A program made the translations under genes and the position numbers. The notes beneath the pieces were generated by a model. That model ran no database searches, was not told the origin of the DNA, and was given only the letters and a program-made list of their open reading frames with translations. A stretch of 64,000 nt of DNA from Hyphomicrobiales bacterium (lineage in GTDB: Bacteria > Pseudomonadota > Alphaproteobacteria > Rhizobiales > Beijerinckiaceae), in the NCBI GenBank assembly GCA_027483895.1, contig JAIXTP010000007.1, positions 1-64,000 of the forward strand, given 5' to 3'. Shown in pieces: positions 19,490 to 29,900 of this stretch. Within the stretch, counting starts at the first letter, position 1; each line of letters starts with the position of its first letter.

Positions 19490-19594
19490 CGTAATTCCCC
19501 GTGACGCGACCGACGCGTCCTTCCCCCCGATCGGTTCTCCCCCGAGCCGATCTTCCCCAGAGAGGCCGCTCCCCCCCGGGCGGCCTCTTTTTTT
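19490..19594 (+). ncRNA. candidate small RNA: three hairpins with C-rich loops and a terminator
   Basis: Three consecutive stem-loops lie on the plus strand in DNA that no gene explains: 19503-19508/19514-19519 (GACGCG/CGCGTC); 19529-19537/19544-19552 (GATCGGTTC/GAGCCGATC, 9 bp with one G-T pair, loop TCCCCC); and 19561-19569/19580-19588 (AGAGGCCGC/GCGGCCTCT) followed by seven Ts. Linkers and loops are runs of C (CTTCCCCCC, TCCCCC, CCCCCCC), the layout of alphaproteobacterial trans-acting RNAs that pair with G-rich ribosome binding sites. The 5' end is a guess; a weak TTGTGA at 19465-19470 could be a -35. META lies divergently on one side and hisG on the other strand. Confidence 0.4.
19561..19594 (+). 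terminator. Rho-independent terminator, plus strand
   Basis: A perfect 9-bp stem AGAGGCCGC/GCGGCCTCT encloses a C-rich loop and runs into TTTTTTT at 19588-19594. The T run is on the plus strand, so it cannot serve hisG, which ends here on the minus strand. No plus-strand protein gene lies upstream within 1 kb, which is why a small RNA is proposed. Confidence 0.75.
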
Positions 19595-20579
19595 ATCCGA
19601 TCCGAGCTTCGAGCCGGCCGAGAAACGCGTTGGCGGGCCGGAACACGTAATCGACCTGCGCGACCGCGACGCGCTCGGCCCCCTTGGCGACCAGCCAATC
19701 GGAGAGGGCGAAGACGCGGTCCTTGGAAACCTGCAGCGTGATGTCGCGGGTGCCTTCCGGCACGTCCACGACGCCCGCGCCGAAGGCCGCCTCGGCCTCG
19801 TCGGCGAGACCCGCCGGACGGCGCGCGAAGCGGGCGCGGACCTCGCGGGTCGTGCGCGCCTCCTCCTCCGCCGCGATCCGCGACAGGATCGTGCGCACCG
19901 CGCCGCGGGCGCGGGGACCCCAGTCGGCCGTCAGCGAAGCCACCAGATTGGCCTGGCTCTTCAGCATCACGCCGTCGGAGATGATCTTGAGCGCATTCGC
20001 GGCCAGCGTGGAGCCCGTGGTCGTGATGTCGACGATCAGCTCGGCGGCGCCCGAGGCGGGCGCGCCTTCGGTGGCGCCGAGGCTTTCCACGATGCGGTAA
20101 TCGGCGATACCGTGATGGGCGAAGAAGCGCCGCGTGAGGTTCACGTATTTCGTGGCCACGCGCATCTTGCGGCCGTGACGCATGCGGAAGGCGGCGGCGA
20201 CGTCCTCGAGATCCGCCATGCGGCGCACGTCGATCCAGGCCTGCGGCACGGCGACCACCACGTCGGCATGGCCGAAGCCGAGGGGCGTGACGAGCTCGAG
20301 CCGCTCGGAGGCGTCGGCGATGTTTTCGCGGATCAGGTCCTCGCCGGTGACGCCGAGATGGGCGCCGCCCGAGGCGAGCTCGCGTGCGATCTCGGAGGCC
20401 GAGAGATAGAGCACCTCGATGTCGGGCACGCCCGCGACCGCGCCGCGATAGTCGCGCTCGCCGCGGGCCTGCACGAGCGAGAGGCCCGCGCGGGCGAAGA
20501 AGGCCGAGGCGTTTTCCTGCAGGCGTCCCTTGGAGGGGACGGCGAGGACGAGCGGGGGATCGGTCCGGTCCGCGGTCAT
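19593..20579 (-). CDS. hisG: HisG, ATP phosphoribosyltransferase catalytic subunit
   Basis: First step of histidine synthesis, joining ATP and PRPP; 328 residues. [41 protein letters not shown], the PRPP-binding segment [19 protein letters not shown], and [12 protein letters not shown] are typical. HisG that works with HisZ is usually the short form (about 220 residues); this one has an extra C-terminal region of about 100 residues, as I recall for several Rhizobiales. The ATG overlaps the hisZ stop (ATGA at 20576-20579), so HisZ and HisG are translationally coupled. It ends in TAA abutting the opposite-strand terminator. Confidence 0.94.
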   Translation of the reverse strand: MTADRTDPPLVLAVPSKGRLQENASAFFARAGLSLVQARGERDYRGAVAGVPDIEVLYLSASEIARELASGGAHLGVTGEDLIRENIADASERLELVTPLGFGHADVVVAVPQAWIDVRRMADLEDVAAAFRMRHGRKMRVATKYVNLTRRFFAHHGIADYRIVESLGATEGAPASGAAELIVDITTTGSTLAANALKIISDGVMLKSQANLVASLTADWGPRARGAVRTILSRIAAEEEARTTREVRARFARRPAGLADEAEAAFGAGVVDVPEGTRDITLQVSKDRVFALSDWLVAKGAERVAVAQVDYVFRPANAFLGRLEARIG

Positions 20580-21694
20580 GCGTCCTCTCCGATGAGGCGG
20601 TCCATCCAGATCGAGCAGCCGACGGCCGGGATCGGCTCGGGCGCGCCCAGCGTCGCGCAGAGCCGGTCATAGCGACCGCCGCCGACGAGCGGCTTGCCCT
20701 CGGCGCGGGCGGGATCGCGGATCTCGAAGACGGCGCCGGTATAGTAGTCGAGATTGCGGCCGAATGCGGTGGAGAAGGCGATGGCGTCCACCGCGACGCC
20801 GCGCGCGGCGAGGAAGCCGGTGCGGGCCTCGAAGAGGTCGAGCGCGGGATCGAGCTTCAGCCCCGCATCGTCCACCAGATCGCGCAGCGCGGCGGCCGAG
20901 GCGTCCGGATCGCCCGCGATGGCGAGATAGCGGGCGAGCACGGTGCGGGCCTCGTCCGACAGGCCGGAGGAGTCGGTCTCGGCCTGCGCGAGGAAGCGCT
21001 CGGCGATCTCGCCCGCGCTGCGGCCGACATTGCCGGCGATGCCCGCGATCTTCAGCAGATCCTCGACGAAGGCGCGCGCGGCGCGCGGATCCTGCCCGGA
21101 CAGCGCGGCAAGCAGGCCCGCATGTTCGCCCGCGGCGGGCGCCTCGACGGCGAAGCCCGCGAGGCTCTCGGCGGAAAGGGCGCCCTGCGCGAAGGCGCGC
21201 TTCAGGCGGCGCAGAAGCGCGGGCGGCAGCGCCAGCGCGTCGGTCAGCGCGGTGAAGAGGCCGACATCGCCCAGGCGGATTTCGGCCCGGACGGGGCCGT
21301 CGGCCGCCGCCACCGCTTCCAGCGCGAGGGCGAGGATCTCGGCATCGGCGGCCGCCGTGTCCGTGCGGCCGAAGGACTCGATGCCGGCCTGCACGAACTC
21401 GCCGCTCTCGCCCGGACGGAGGCGGAACACGCGGCCGCAATAGGAATAGGCCGCCTTGCCGCCCGCCTCGGGCGAGGCGAGGTGGAGGCGCGCGACGGGG
21501 ATGGTGAATTCCGGCCGGAGCGCCATCTCGCGCCCGTCGGCGTCGGTCGTGACGAACATGCGCCGGCGGATGTCCTCGCCCGAAAGGTCGAGGAAGACGT
21601 CCGCAGGCTGCAGCACCGGCGGTTCGACGCGCGCGTAACCGAGCCGCACGAAGCGTGCGACGAGTTCTTCGGCGGATAGACGAGCCCTGACCAC
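20576..21694 (-). CDS. hisZ: HisZ, ATP phosphoribosyltransferase regulatory subunit
   Basis: HisRS-like regulatory subunit that forms a complex with HisG and confers histidine feedback control; 372 residues with GTG start at 21694. Class II synthetase-like features remain: [63 protein letters not shown] and [10 protein letters not shown]. It lacks the C-terminal anticodon-binding domain of real HisRS. GTG 21694 is chosen because AGGGA lies 8 bases upstream; the frame extends further up but only through repeat DNA. Confidence 0.92.
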   Translation of the reverse strand: MVRARLSAEELVARFVRLGYARVEPPVLQPADVFLDLSGEDIRRRMFVTTDADGREMALRPEFTIPVARLHLASPEAGGKAAYSYCGRVFRLRPGESGEFVQAGIESFGRTDTAAADAEILALALEAVAAADGPVRAEIRLGDVGLFTALTDALALPPALLRRLKRAFAQGALSAESLAGFAVEAPAAGEHAGLLAALSGQDPRAARAFVEDLLKIAGIAGNVGRSAGEIAERFLAQAETDSSGLSDEARTVLARYLAIAGDPDASAAALRDLVDDAGLKLDPALDLFEARTGFLAARGVAVDAIAFSTAFGRNLDYYTGAVFEIRDPARAEGKPLVGGGRYDRLCATLGAPEPIPAVGCSIWMDRLIGEDA

Positions 21695-21796
21695 GGCGAA
21701 GTCCCTGTTGACGGCGCGCCGTATAGCAGTCGCGGCGCCGCGGGGCGACCGAAAAACGCCGGAGGCGGGTTCCGGGGCGAGGGCGGCCCGGCTGCG

Positions 21797-22163
21797 AATG
21801 GTTCGAGACGCCCGGCGGTGGCTTCTTGCCATGAGGCGGTGCTTCGTCATTGCGAGCGAAGCGAAGCAATCCGGAAAACCGGCAGCGACGTGCTCCGTGC
21901 CCGGCGCTCTCCGGATTGCTTCGTCGCTTCGCTTCTCGCAATGACGGGAAGGGTGCGCGGTGCCCTTTTTGTGCCGGTCACAAGGTCGACCGTCATCCCG
22001 GGCGGCGGAGCCGACCCGGGATCCAGAAACGGTCGGACGTCGTGCGGTTCGAATGTCCTCTGGATCCCGGCCCTCCGCTGCGCTGCGGCCGGGATGACAC
22101 GGGGAGGCTTCCTCCGCCTTTCTCATCCTGAGGAGCGGTCGGAAGGCCGCGTCTCGAAGGATG
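21797..22163 (+). repeat. repeat array D-A-B-C
   Basis: The gap between hisZ and hisS is filled by family D at 21797-21833 (AATGGTTCGAGACGCC...CCATGAGG), family A at 21845-21946, family B at 21992-22100 and family C at 22122-22163 (TCTCATCCTGAGGAGC...CTCGAAGGATGCGG). The array separates two genes of the same direction and could uncouple their expression. No coding or RNA gene is otherwise seen here. Confidence 0.85.
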
Positions 22164-22171
22164 CGGCCGTC

Positions 22172-23686
22172 TCAGCCGTGGCGGGCGAGGACCTTGCGGA
22201 CGGCGGCGACGAGGTCCGATTCGGGGACGGCGAACTGCGCCTCGGCCTGCGCCTTCAGATAGGCCTCGCGATCGGGGGCGGAGGAGAGCGCGGCGCCGAG
22301 GATCAGATCCTTGATCTGCACCTCGCCCCGCACCTTCTCGTCCGAGCCCTGAATGACCACGCAGACGGAGCCGCGGCGGTCGGCATATTTCATCTGCGGC
22401 TTCATGCCGGCGCCGCCGAGATACATCTCGGCCCGGATGCCCGCCGAACGCAGCGTGGCGACGAGGCGCTGATAGTCGGCGGCGCGGTCGCGGTCCATGA
22501 CCAGCACCACGACGGGGCCGACGGTCTTCTCCGCGCCGACCTTGCCGAGAACCTTCAGCGCGGCGAGCAGGCGCGAGACGCCGATGGAGAAGCCCGTGGC
22601 GGGCACGGGTTCGCCGCGGAAGCGGGACACGAGGCCGTCGTAACGGCCGCCGCCCGCCACCGAACCGAAGCGCACGGGGCGGCCGTCCTCGTCCTTCACC
22701 TCGAAGGTGAGCTCGGCCTCGTAGACGGGGCCGGTGTAATATTCGAGGCCGCGCACGACGGAGGGATCGATGACCACGCGGCCGTCGTCATAGCCCGCGG
22801 CCGCGACGAGCGCGGCGATCTCGGCGAGTTCGTCGACGCCCGCGAGACCCTGCGCGGAGCCTGCGACGACGGCGCGGAGATTGTCGAACGTGCGCGCCAC
22901 GTCGCCCGCGCCGGCGGCAGTGAAGGCGAGGACGCGCTCGATCTGGTCCGGGCCGAGACCCGCACCCTTGGTGAAGTCCCCCGAGGGGTCCATGCGGCCC
23001 GCGCCGAGAAGATCGCGCACGCCTTCGGGGCCGACCTTGTCGAGCTTGTCGACGGCGCGAAGCACGATCAGCCGGCGGGCGGCATGCTCGTCGCCCGCAA
23101 GACCGATGACCTCCATCACGCCGTCGAGAACCTTCCGGTTGTTGACCTTCACGGCATAGTCGCCGCGCGCGACGCCGACCTTTTCCAGCGTGTCGGCCGC
23201 CATCATGCAGATCTCGGCGTCGGCGGCGACGGAGGGCGCACCCACGGTGTCCGCGTCGAACTGCATGAACTGGCGGAAACGGCCGGGACCGGGCTTCTCG
23301 TTCCGGAACACCCAGCCGCAGCGATAGGAGCGGTAGGGCTTCGGCAGGCGGTCGAAATTCTCCGCGACGTAACGGGCGAGCGGCGCCGTGAGGTCGTAGC
23401 GCAGCGAGAGCCACTGGTCGTCGTCGTCCTGAAAGGAAAAGACGCCTTCATTGGGGCGATCCTGATCCGGCAGGAACTTGCCGAGCGCGTCGGTATATTC
23501 GACGAAGGGCGTCTCGACCGCCTCGAAGCCGTAGAGCTCGTAGACCTCGCGGATGGCCGCGAGCATGCGTTCGGTGGCCGCGATGTCGGCGGGGCCGCGA
23601 TCGGCGAAGCCGCGGGGCAGTCGCGCGGCGGGGCCGCGGGCTTCGGCGGGAGCTTCGGAGGCGGGGCTGCTCGCGGGCTTCGACAT
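22172..23686 (-). CDS. hisS: HisS, histidyl-tRNA synthetase
   Basis: Class II aminoacyl-tRNA synthetase charging tRNA-His; 504 residues, slightly longer than the E. coli enzyme (424). Motif 2 region ([20 protein letters not shown]), the histidine A motif [11 protein letters not shown], motif 3 ([11 protein letters not shown]) and a C-terminal anticodon-binding domain ([18 protein letters not shown]) are present. The N-terminal region (about 25 residues) is Ala/Pro-rich. ATG 23686 gives a plausible N-terminus; an upstream extension in the frame runs through intergenic DNA. It is divergent from the dcm-type gene. Confidence 0.94.
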   Translation of the reverse strand: MSKPASSPASEAPAEARGPAARLPRGFADRGPADIAATERMLAAIREVYELYGFEAVETPFVEYTDALGKFLPDQDRPNEGVFSFQDDDDQWLSLRYDLTAPLARYVAENFDRLPKPYRSYRCGWVFRNEKPGPGRFRQFMQFDADTVGAPSVAADAEICMMAADTLEKVGVARGDYAVKVNNRKVLDGVMEVIGLAGDEHAARRLIVLRAVDKLDKVGPEGVRDLLGAGRMDPSGDFTKGAGLGPDQIERVLAFTAAGAGDVARTFDNLRAVVAGSAQGLAGVDELAEIAALVAAAGYDDGRVVIDPSVVRGLEYYTGPVYEAELTFEVKDEDGRPVRFGSVAGGGRYDGLVSRFRGEPVPATGFSIGVSRLLAALKVLGKVGAEKTVGPVVVLVMDRDRAADYQRLVATLRSAGIRAEMYLGGAGMKPQMKYADRRGSVCVVIQGSDEKVRGEVQIKDLILGAALSSAPDREAYLKAQAEAQFAVPESDLVAAVRKVLARHG

Positions 23687-23841
23687 GGGACAACGCTGCT
23701 CCGGAAAGGACGGGCGGGGGATAACGCATGGGCTCCCGCTTGTCATCCCGAGCGCGGCTTGAGCGGGGCTCGCGCGCGTGTCAGCGTCGCCCGACGGTGC
23801 CCGGCCGATTCCCGGGCGGACTTCGCGTCGCGCGGACATCC

Positions 23842-24927
23842 ATGACGTTTCGGGTCATCGACCTCTTTTCCGGTGCGGGCGGGCTGACGCTCGGCTTCAC
23901 GGACCGCCGTTTCTGCGGCGGCTTCGAGAGCGTCTGGGCGCTGGACAAGGATGCGGCCGCGGTCGCGACCCACAAGCTGAATTTCGGCCCGCATGCCGAT
24001 TGCGGCGACATCGAGCATTGGCTGGCGGACGGCCGCCCGGTGCCCGCGGCGGACGTGGTGATCGGCGGGCCGCCCTGCCAAGGCTTCAGCCTGCTGAACA
24101 AGAACCGCGCGGGCGACGCGCGCCGGGCGCTGTGGCAGCCCTTCATGGACGTGGTGGAGCATTCGGGCGCTTCGGCCTTCGTGATCGAGAACGTGGCGGA
24201 GCTGAAGGCCTCGCCCGAGCATGAGGCGATCCGGGCACGGGCCGCGGCGATGGGCTTCGATACCGTGTCGGCGGTGCTGAACGCGGCCGATTACGGCGCG
24301 CCGCAGACGCGGCGGCGGATGCTGATGATCGGCTTCCGGCAGGGTGCTGCGGCGCCCGACTTCCCGCCGTCCCCTTCCCATGCCGCGCCCAAGGAGCGCG
24401 CCGCGGGCTCGAACCTGCCCGCGTGGCGGACGGTGCGCGAGGCCATCGGCGATCTGCCGGCGCCGACCGGCACCGAGATCCGGACCGGGGTTCGGCCGCC
24501 GTTGGATCTCCATTTCGGCCGGACGCCGACCGAGATGAGCCGCCGGCGCTACGAGGCCGTGCCGCCCGGCGGCAACCGGTTCGACCTGCAACGCAACGCG
24601 CCCGAGATCACGCCCGCCTGCTGGCTGCGTAAGCCGACGGGCGGCACCGACCTTTTCGGCCGCCTCTGGTGGGACCGGCCGTCGGTGACGATCCGGACCG
24701 AGTTCTTCAAGCCGGAAAAGGGGCGCTATCTGCATCCCGAGGCGCATCGCCCGATCACGCATCGGGAGGCGGCGCGGCTCATGGGCTTTCCGGACGATTT
24801 CCGTTTCGCGGGCGGCAAGAACGAGATCGCGCGGCAGATCGGCAACGCCGTGCCTCCCGCGCTGGGCGGCGCCGTGGCGCGGCTGGTGAAGGCGATCCTC
24901 GACGGTCGGGGTCGCGCGGCGGCTTGA
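23842..24927 (+). CDS. C5-cytosine DNA methyltransferase (Dcm-type)
   Basis: 361 residues, with conserved motifs in order: [14 protein letters not shown] (AdoMet binding), [11 protein letters not shown] with the catalytic Cys, [25 protein letters not shown], a target-recognition region at about residues 185-300, IX and X ([16 protein letters not shown]). It should be an active methyltransferase. The only partner nearby is a Vsr-type mismatch endonuclease gene on the opposite strand; no restriction endonuclease gene is seen, so it may be an orphan (regulatory or protective) methylase. ATG 23842 directly precedes motif I. Confidence 0.93.
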   Translation: MTFRVIDLFSGAGGLTLGFTDRRFCGGFESVWALDKDAAAVATHKLNFGPHADCGDIEHWLADGRPVPAADVVIGGPPCQGFSLLNKNRAGDARRALWQPFMDVVEHSGASAFVIENVAELKASPEHEAIRARAAAMGFDTVSAVLNAADYGAPQTRRRMLMIGFRQGAAAPDFPPSPSHAAPKERAAGSNLPAWRTVREAIGDLPAPTGTEIRTGVRPPLDLHFGRTPTEMSRRRYEAVPPGGNRFDLQRNAPEITPACWLRKPTGGTDLFGRLWWDRPSVTIRTEFFKPEKGRYLHPEAHRPITHREAARLMGFPDDFRFAGGKNEIARQIGNAVPPALGGAVARLVKAILDGRGRAAA

Positions 24928-24930
24928 GCG

Positions 24931-25228
24931 GTCCTTCGAGACGCGCCTCAGGATGAGGGGGCTTCTTCTCCGTCGTTGCGAGGCGAAGAGCGACGAAGCG
25001 ATCAGGCACGGCGGCATCGAGCGCTTTGCCCGGCGTTCTCTGGATTGCTTCGCTTCGCTCGCAATGACGGAGGTGGGGCAGGACGGGTTCTTGTCCGGCT
25101 CCTCACTGAGGGATTGTTCGTCTTTCCGTCATTGCGAGGAGCGGAGCGACGAAGCAATCCAGAGAACGCCGGGCATGGAGCGCTACGCCGGCGGTTTTCT
25201 GGATTGCTTCGCTTCGCTCGCAATGACG
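24931..25228 (+). repeat. repeat array C-A-A between dcm-type gene and vsr
   Basis: A shortened family C element at 24931-24961 lacks its central palindrome, and two family A copies (24971-25069 and 25127-25228) follow in the same orientation. They fill the space between the convergent methylase and vsr genes. The first A copy carries small changes at its left end (CGTCGTTGCGAGG). Confidence 0.8.
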
Positions 25229-25239
25229 AGCTGCGGCGT

Positions 25240-25650
25240 TCACTCCGTCAGGAAGGCGCGAAGCCGGGCTTCGAGCGCCGCGTCGTCGCGGGTCTCGCAT
25301 TCCCACACGACCAGTACGCGCCAACCGGCGGCGATGAGGTCGCGCTCCTTTCGGGCGTCGCGGGCGACGTTGCGGGCGAGCTTCTCGGTCCAGAATTCGA
25401 CGCGGGTGGACGGCATCGTCGCACGCGGGCAGCCGGGATGGGCGTGCCAGAAGCAACCGTGCACGAAGATCGCCGCCCGGTGCTTGGGCAGCACGATGTC
25501 GGGCGTGCCGGGCAGGTCGCGCCGATGCAGCCGGAAACGGAAGCCCGAGCGGTGCAGGAGCGAGCGCACGCGCATTTCGGGCTTGGTGTTCTTGGACCGC
25601 ACCTGCGCCATGGCGCGGCTGCGCTGCTCGGGCGTCATCACGTCGGCCAT
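25240..25650 (-). CDS. vsr: Vsr, very short patch repair endonuclease
   Basis: 136 residues. Vsr nicks 5' of the T in T:G mismatches created by deamination of 5-methylcytosine, starting repair. The start MADVMTPEQRSRAMAQVRSK is the classic Vsr N-terminus. LPGTPDIVLPKHRAAIFVHG includes the catalytic Asp, followed by the zinc-binding CFWHAHPGC and RVEFWTEKLARN. All look intact. The frame extends upstream through a family A repeat, so ATG 25650 is chosen. It is convergent with the cytosine methylase it presumably backs up. Confidence 0.93.
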   Translation of the reverse strand: MADVMTPEQRSRAMAQVRSKNTKPEMRVRSLLHRSGFRFRLHRRDLPGTPDIVLPKHRAAIFVHGCFWHAHPGCPRATMPSTRVEFWTEKLARNVARDARKERDLIAAGWRVLVVWECETRDDAALEARLRAFLTE

Positions 25651-25736
25651 GCGCCCTTGTATCGCCGCGCGCGGCGGCGGGCGACGAGTTTCGAAGCGTT
25701 CGGGCCGTGTTCGGGAGCGGTGCGGTGGGCCGCGCG

Positions 25737-25864
25737 CTCCATGCCCGGCTTTTTCTGGATTGCTTCGTCGCTTTCGCTCCTCGCAATGACGGGGAGGGGC
25801 GGTCGGGCCCAAACGCCCTCCGTCATTGCGAGCGCAGCGAAGCAATCCAGAAAAGCCGGGCATG
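25737..25864 (+). repeat. family A element in inside-out arrangement
   Basis: The right half of a family A element (25755-25791, CTGGATTGCTTCG...CAATGACGG) comes first and a left half (25821-25850, CGTCATTGCG...CAATCCAG) second. The outer flanks (CATGCCCGGCTTTTTCTGG and CCAGAAAAGCCGGGCATGG) are also reverse complements. The whole is a large inverted repeat with a roughly 29-base spacer between vsr and the M23 peptidase gene. No gene is seen in 25651-26013. Confidence 0.75.
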
Positions 25865-26013
25865 GATCTCCATGCCGACGCTCGGATTGCGCAGCGTCCG
25901 GAGGGACGAGCTGCTTTCGAGGGTCACACCGGCGACGAAAAAAGCCGCGGGCGTTTCCGAATTCTTCCCGATTTCCCCGCCATCCTGCGCCGCGATCAGG
26001 AGCGGGGAACGGC

Positions 26014-26985
26014 ATGAGGCTTGGTCGGGCGGGCGTGATCGCCCTCTTCATCGCGATGACGGCACCGGCCGGAGCGGCGGAGCCGCCGCGGCTCTCGGTG
26101 CCCGTGCGCTGCACGCTCGGTACGGACTGCTTCGTGCAGAACCTCGTCGATCACGATCCCGGGCCGGGCGTGTCGGACCATGCCTGCGGGGCGCGCAGCT
26201 ATGACGGGCATGACGGAACGGATTTCCGCGTCGCGAGCCTGCGCGACGTCGCCCGCGGCGTCGATGTGGTCGCGGCGGCGGACGGGACGGTGAAGGGCAC
26301 GCGCGACGGCATGAAGGACGTCTCCGTGCGGACCGTCGGCCGCGCCGCGCTGGGCGGGCGCGATTGCGGCAACGGGGTGACGCTGGAGCACGGCGACGGC
26401 TGGGCCACGCAATATTGCCATCTCGCGGAAGGCAGCATCGCGGTCCGCTCCGGCCAGAAGGTGAAGCGGGGCGACGTGCTCGGCCGCATCGGGCTCTCCG
26501 GCAATACGGAATTCCCGCATGTCCATTTCGGCCTGCGCAAGGACGGGCGGCCGGTCGACCCGTTCGCCTATGGCCGCCCGCCGCTCGCCTGCGGCGGAGG
26601 AACGCCTCTCTGGGCGCAGCCGGTGCCCTCGCCGGGACGGGCGGTGCTGCTGCGCGGCTTCGCGGACGGCCCCGTGACGGGAGCGGAAGTGGATGCGGGC
26701 ACGGTCGCGGACCGGCGCCCGTCCCCGACATCGGCCGTGGTGGCGTGGGTGCGCGCGATCGGGCTCGAAGCCGGAGACGTGCCGCATCTCATGGTGACGG
26801 GGCCGGACGGAGCCGTGCTGGCCGAAACGAAACCGGCGCCGCTCGACCGCGCGAAGGCGCAATACGATCTCTTCGTCGGCCGGAAGGCGGTGCCCGGGCC
26901 GGGGCTTTATGCGGCGCGGCTCGTGGTGCGGAACGGCGAGCGGACGGTGCTGGAGGACCGCTTCACGGTCGAGATCGGCCCCTGA
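26014..26985 (+). CDS. secreted M23 family metallopeptidase
   Basis: 323 residues. Signal peptide at about residues 1-22 (ALFIAMTAPAGAAE) directs it to the periplasm. The LytM/M23 domain has the zinc ligands in YDGHDGTDFRV (HxxxD), AGWATQYCHL-like QYCHLAEGSI, and HVHFGLRKDG (HxH). A C-terminal roughly 110-residue beta-rich extension has no recognised identity. Such enzymes cleave peptidoglycan cross-links or act as LysM-independent endopeptidases. AGGAG lies upstream of ATG 26014. It converges on the dnaE2 gene with only 3 bases between the two stops. Confidence 0.87.
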   Translation: MRLGRAGVIALFIAMTAPAGAAEPPRLSVPVRCTLGTDCFVQNLVDHDPGPGVSDHACGARSYDGHDGTDFRVASLRDVARGVDVVAAADGTVKGTRDGMKDVSVRTVGRAALGGRDCGNGVTLEHGDGWATQYCHLAEGSIAVRSGQKVKRGDVLGRIGLSGNTEFPHVHFGLRKDGRPVDPFAYGRPPLACGGGTPLWAQPVPSPGRAVLLRGFADGPVTGAEVDAGTVADRRPSPTSAVVAWVRAIGLEAGDVPHLMVTGPDGAVLAETKPAPLDRAKAQYDLFVGRKAVPGPGLYAARLVVRNGERTVLEDRFTVEIGP

Positions 26986-26988
26986 CGC

Positions 26989-29900
26989 CTAATGGAAGTC
27001 GCGTGACTTCGGCAGGATGCGGACATTGCGCGGATGCTGCAGGCCGCGGGCGCCCGCGCCGCCGGAGCGGCCCTCGGCGACGGGGCGGCGGACCTCGTCG
27101 GCATTGGCGAGGGGCACGGGCATGAGATCGCGCGAGAGCAGCAGGAGATCGACGGAGCGGTCGACGAGCCGCTCGGCGACGAGATGCACGATGCCCTCCG
27201 GGCTCTTCTGGATGCGGCCCTCGACGACGACGAGCCGCGCGCCCATCACCTCCTTGCGATAGGCGACGGTGACGCTCGGCCAGACCACGCAATTGACGAT
27301 GCCGGTCTCGTCCTCGAGCGTCATGAAGACCACCCCCTTGGCGCTGCCCGGCTTCTGGCGGACGAGCACGACGCCCGCCGCCGTCACGCGCCGGCCGTCC
27401 CGCGCCGCAGCGAGCTCGCGGCAGGTCGAGACGCCCTTGCGGGCATAGAGCGCCCGCAGAAAGCCCATCGGGTGCCCCTTCAGCGAGAGATGCAGGGTGC
27501 GGTAATCGGCGGCGACATGCTCGCCGAGCGGCATGGTCGGAAGCTCGACCATGGGCTCCTCGGCGAGCTCCTCGGCATGCATGGCTGCAAACAGCGGCAA
27601 CGCGACGTCGTCGGGCAGCCGCCGGACCTCCCATGCGGCCTCGCGGCGATCGAGGCCGAGGGAGCGGAAGGCGTCGGCCTCGGCGAGCTTCACCAGCGCG
27701 GCCTTGGGCAGGCCCGCGCGCCGCATCAGGCTCTCGGCCGAGGCGTAGAAACCGTTGCGCCGGGCCGTGAGCCGCTCGGCCCACTCCTCGCGGAAACCTT
27801 CGATCCGGCGGAAGCCGAGACGGATGGCGAGGGTTCCGTCGGCGCGCTCTTCGAGCGTGTTGTCCCACCGGCTCGCATTGACGTCGGGCGCGCGGACCTC
27901 GACGTCGTGATCGACCGCGTCGCGCACGATCTGCGCGGGAGCGTAGAAGCCCATGGGCCGGCAGTTGAGCAGCGCCGCGGCGAAGGCTGCGGGGTGCCGG
28001 CATTTGAGCCAGGCGGAGGCATAGACGAGCAGTGCGAAGGACGCGGCATGGCTCTCGGGAAAGCCGTATTCGCCGAAGCCCTCGATCTGCTTGAAGCATT
28101 GCGCGGCGAAGCGCGCGTCGTAGCCGCGCCGCACCATGCCTTCGACCATCTTCTGCTGAAACAGATGGATGGTGCCGACCCGCCTGAAGGTGGCCATGGC
28201 GCGGCGCAGGCGGTTGGCCTCGTCGGGCGTGAATTTCGCCGCCTGGATGGCGATGCGCATGGCCTGTTCCTGAAAGAGCGGCACGCCGAGCGTCTTGCCC
28301 AGCACCTTCTCCAATTCATCGGGCGGGCCGTGCTCGGGCGCGGGCTTGGGGAAGACGACCGGCTCGCGGCTGCGGCGGCGACGCAGATAGGGATGCACCA
28401 TGTCGCCCTGGATGGGCCCCGGCCGGACGATCGCCACCTCGATCACGAGATCGTAGAAGCGCTCGGGCCTGAGGCGCGGCAGCATGTTCATCTGCGCGCG
28501 GCTCTCGACCTGGAAGACGCCGACGGAATCCGCCCGCTGCAGCATGCGGTAGACCTCGGGGTCCTCGCGCGGCACGGTGGCGAGCGACAAAGCGGGGCCG
28601 CCATGGCGTTCGATGAGCGCGAAGGCCTTGCGGATGCAGGTGAGCATGCCGAGCGCGAGGACGTCGACCTTCATGATGCCGAGCGCGTCGATGTCGTCCT
28701 TGTCCCATTCGATGAAGGTGCGGTCGTCCATCGCGGCATTGCCGACGGGCACGACCTCGTCGAGCCGGCCGCGCGTGAGCACGAAGCCGCCGACATGCTG
28801 GGAGAGATGGCGGGGGAAGCCCATGAGCCGCATCGCGAGATCGACCGTGCGGCGGATCATGGGATTGGCGGGGTCGAGCCCCGCCTGCCGGATCTGCGTC
28901 TCGTCGAGCCCCTTGCCCCAGCTGCCCCAGACGGTGTTCGCCAGCGCCGCGGTGACGTCTTCGGTGAGCCCCAGCGCCTTGCCGACGTCGCGCACGGCGC
29001 TGCGCGCGCGATAGCTGATGACGGTGGCGGCGAGGCCCGCGCGCTCGCGGCCGTAGCGCTCATAGATCCACTGGATCACCTCTTCCCGCCGCTCGTGCTC
29101 GAAATCGACGTCGATGTCGGGCGGCTCGCGCCGCTCCTCGGAGACGAAGCGCTCGAAGAGCAGGTCGATCTCGGTGGGATCGACCGAGGTCACGCCGAGG
29201 CAGAAGCAGACGACGGAATTGGCCGCCGAGCCGCGCCCCTGACACAGGATGCCGCGGCTGCGGGCGAAGGCCACGATGTCGTTCACCGTGAGGAAATAGG
29301 GCGCGTAGCCGAGCCGCTCGATCATCGCCAGTTCCTTGTCGAGCGCGGCCGCGACCTTGGCGGGAATACCTCCGGGGTAACGCCATGCCGCGCCCTTCAG
29401 GGCGAGATCTTCGAGATGGGCCTGCGCGCTGCGGCCGGGGGGGACGGGCTCTTCGGGATATTCGTAGCGCAGCTCGTCGAGGGAGAAGCGGCACTCGTCG
29501 AGGAGCTTCAGGCTCTCGGCCACGGCCTCCGGCGCGTGGCGGAAGAGGCGCGCGATCTCGGCGGGGGGCTTGAGGTGCCGCTCGGCATGAGCTTCGAGCC
29601 GGCGCCCTATGGTCTCGATGGTCGCATGCTCGCGGATGCAGGCGAGCACGTCCTGCAGCGGGCGACGCTCGGGCGCGTGATAGAGCACGTCCGTGAGCGC
29701 GACGAGGGGAATGCGCGCCTCGGCGGCGAGCGCCTGCAGGCGGGCGAGACGGCGCCGGTCCGACCCCGCATGCGGCAGCGTCGCGCCGAGGCGGAGAGAG
29801 GCGGGGCCCGCGGCGGCGAGGGCGTGGAGCAGGGCGGGGAGGGGTGCGTACTTTTCGGAGGGTTTCGCGAGACCCCTCATCCGGCCCGCCTGCGGCGGTC

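Noticed and set aside
24953-25789. Plus-strand open frame overlapping vsr
   Set aside because: It is made of repeat DNA and the antisense of vsr; Vsr motifs are convincing on the minus strand.
26989-27000. Terminator between the M23 peptidase and dnaE2 genes
   Set aside because: Only 3 bases separate the stops and no stem-loop with T tract was found.
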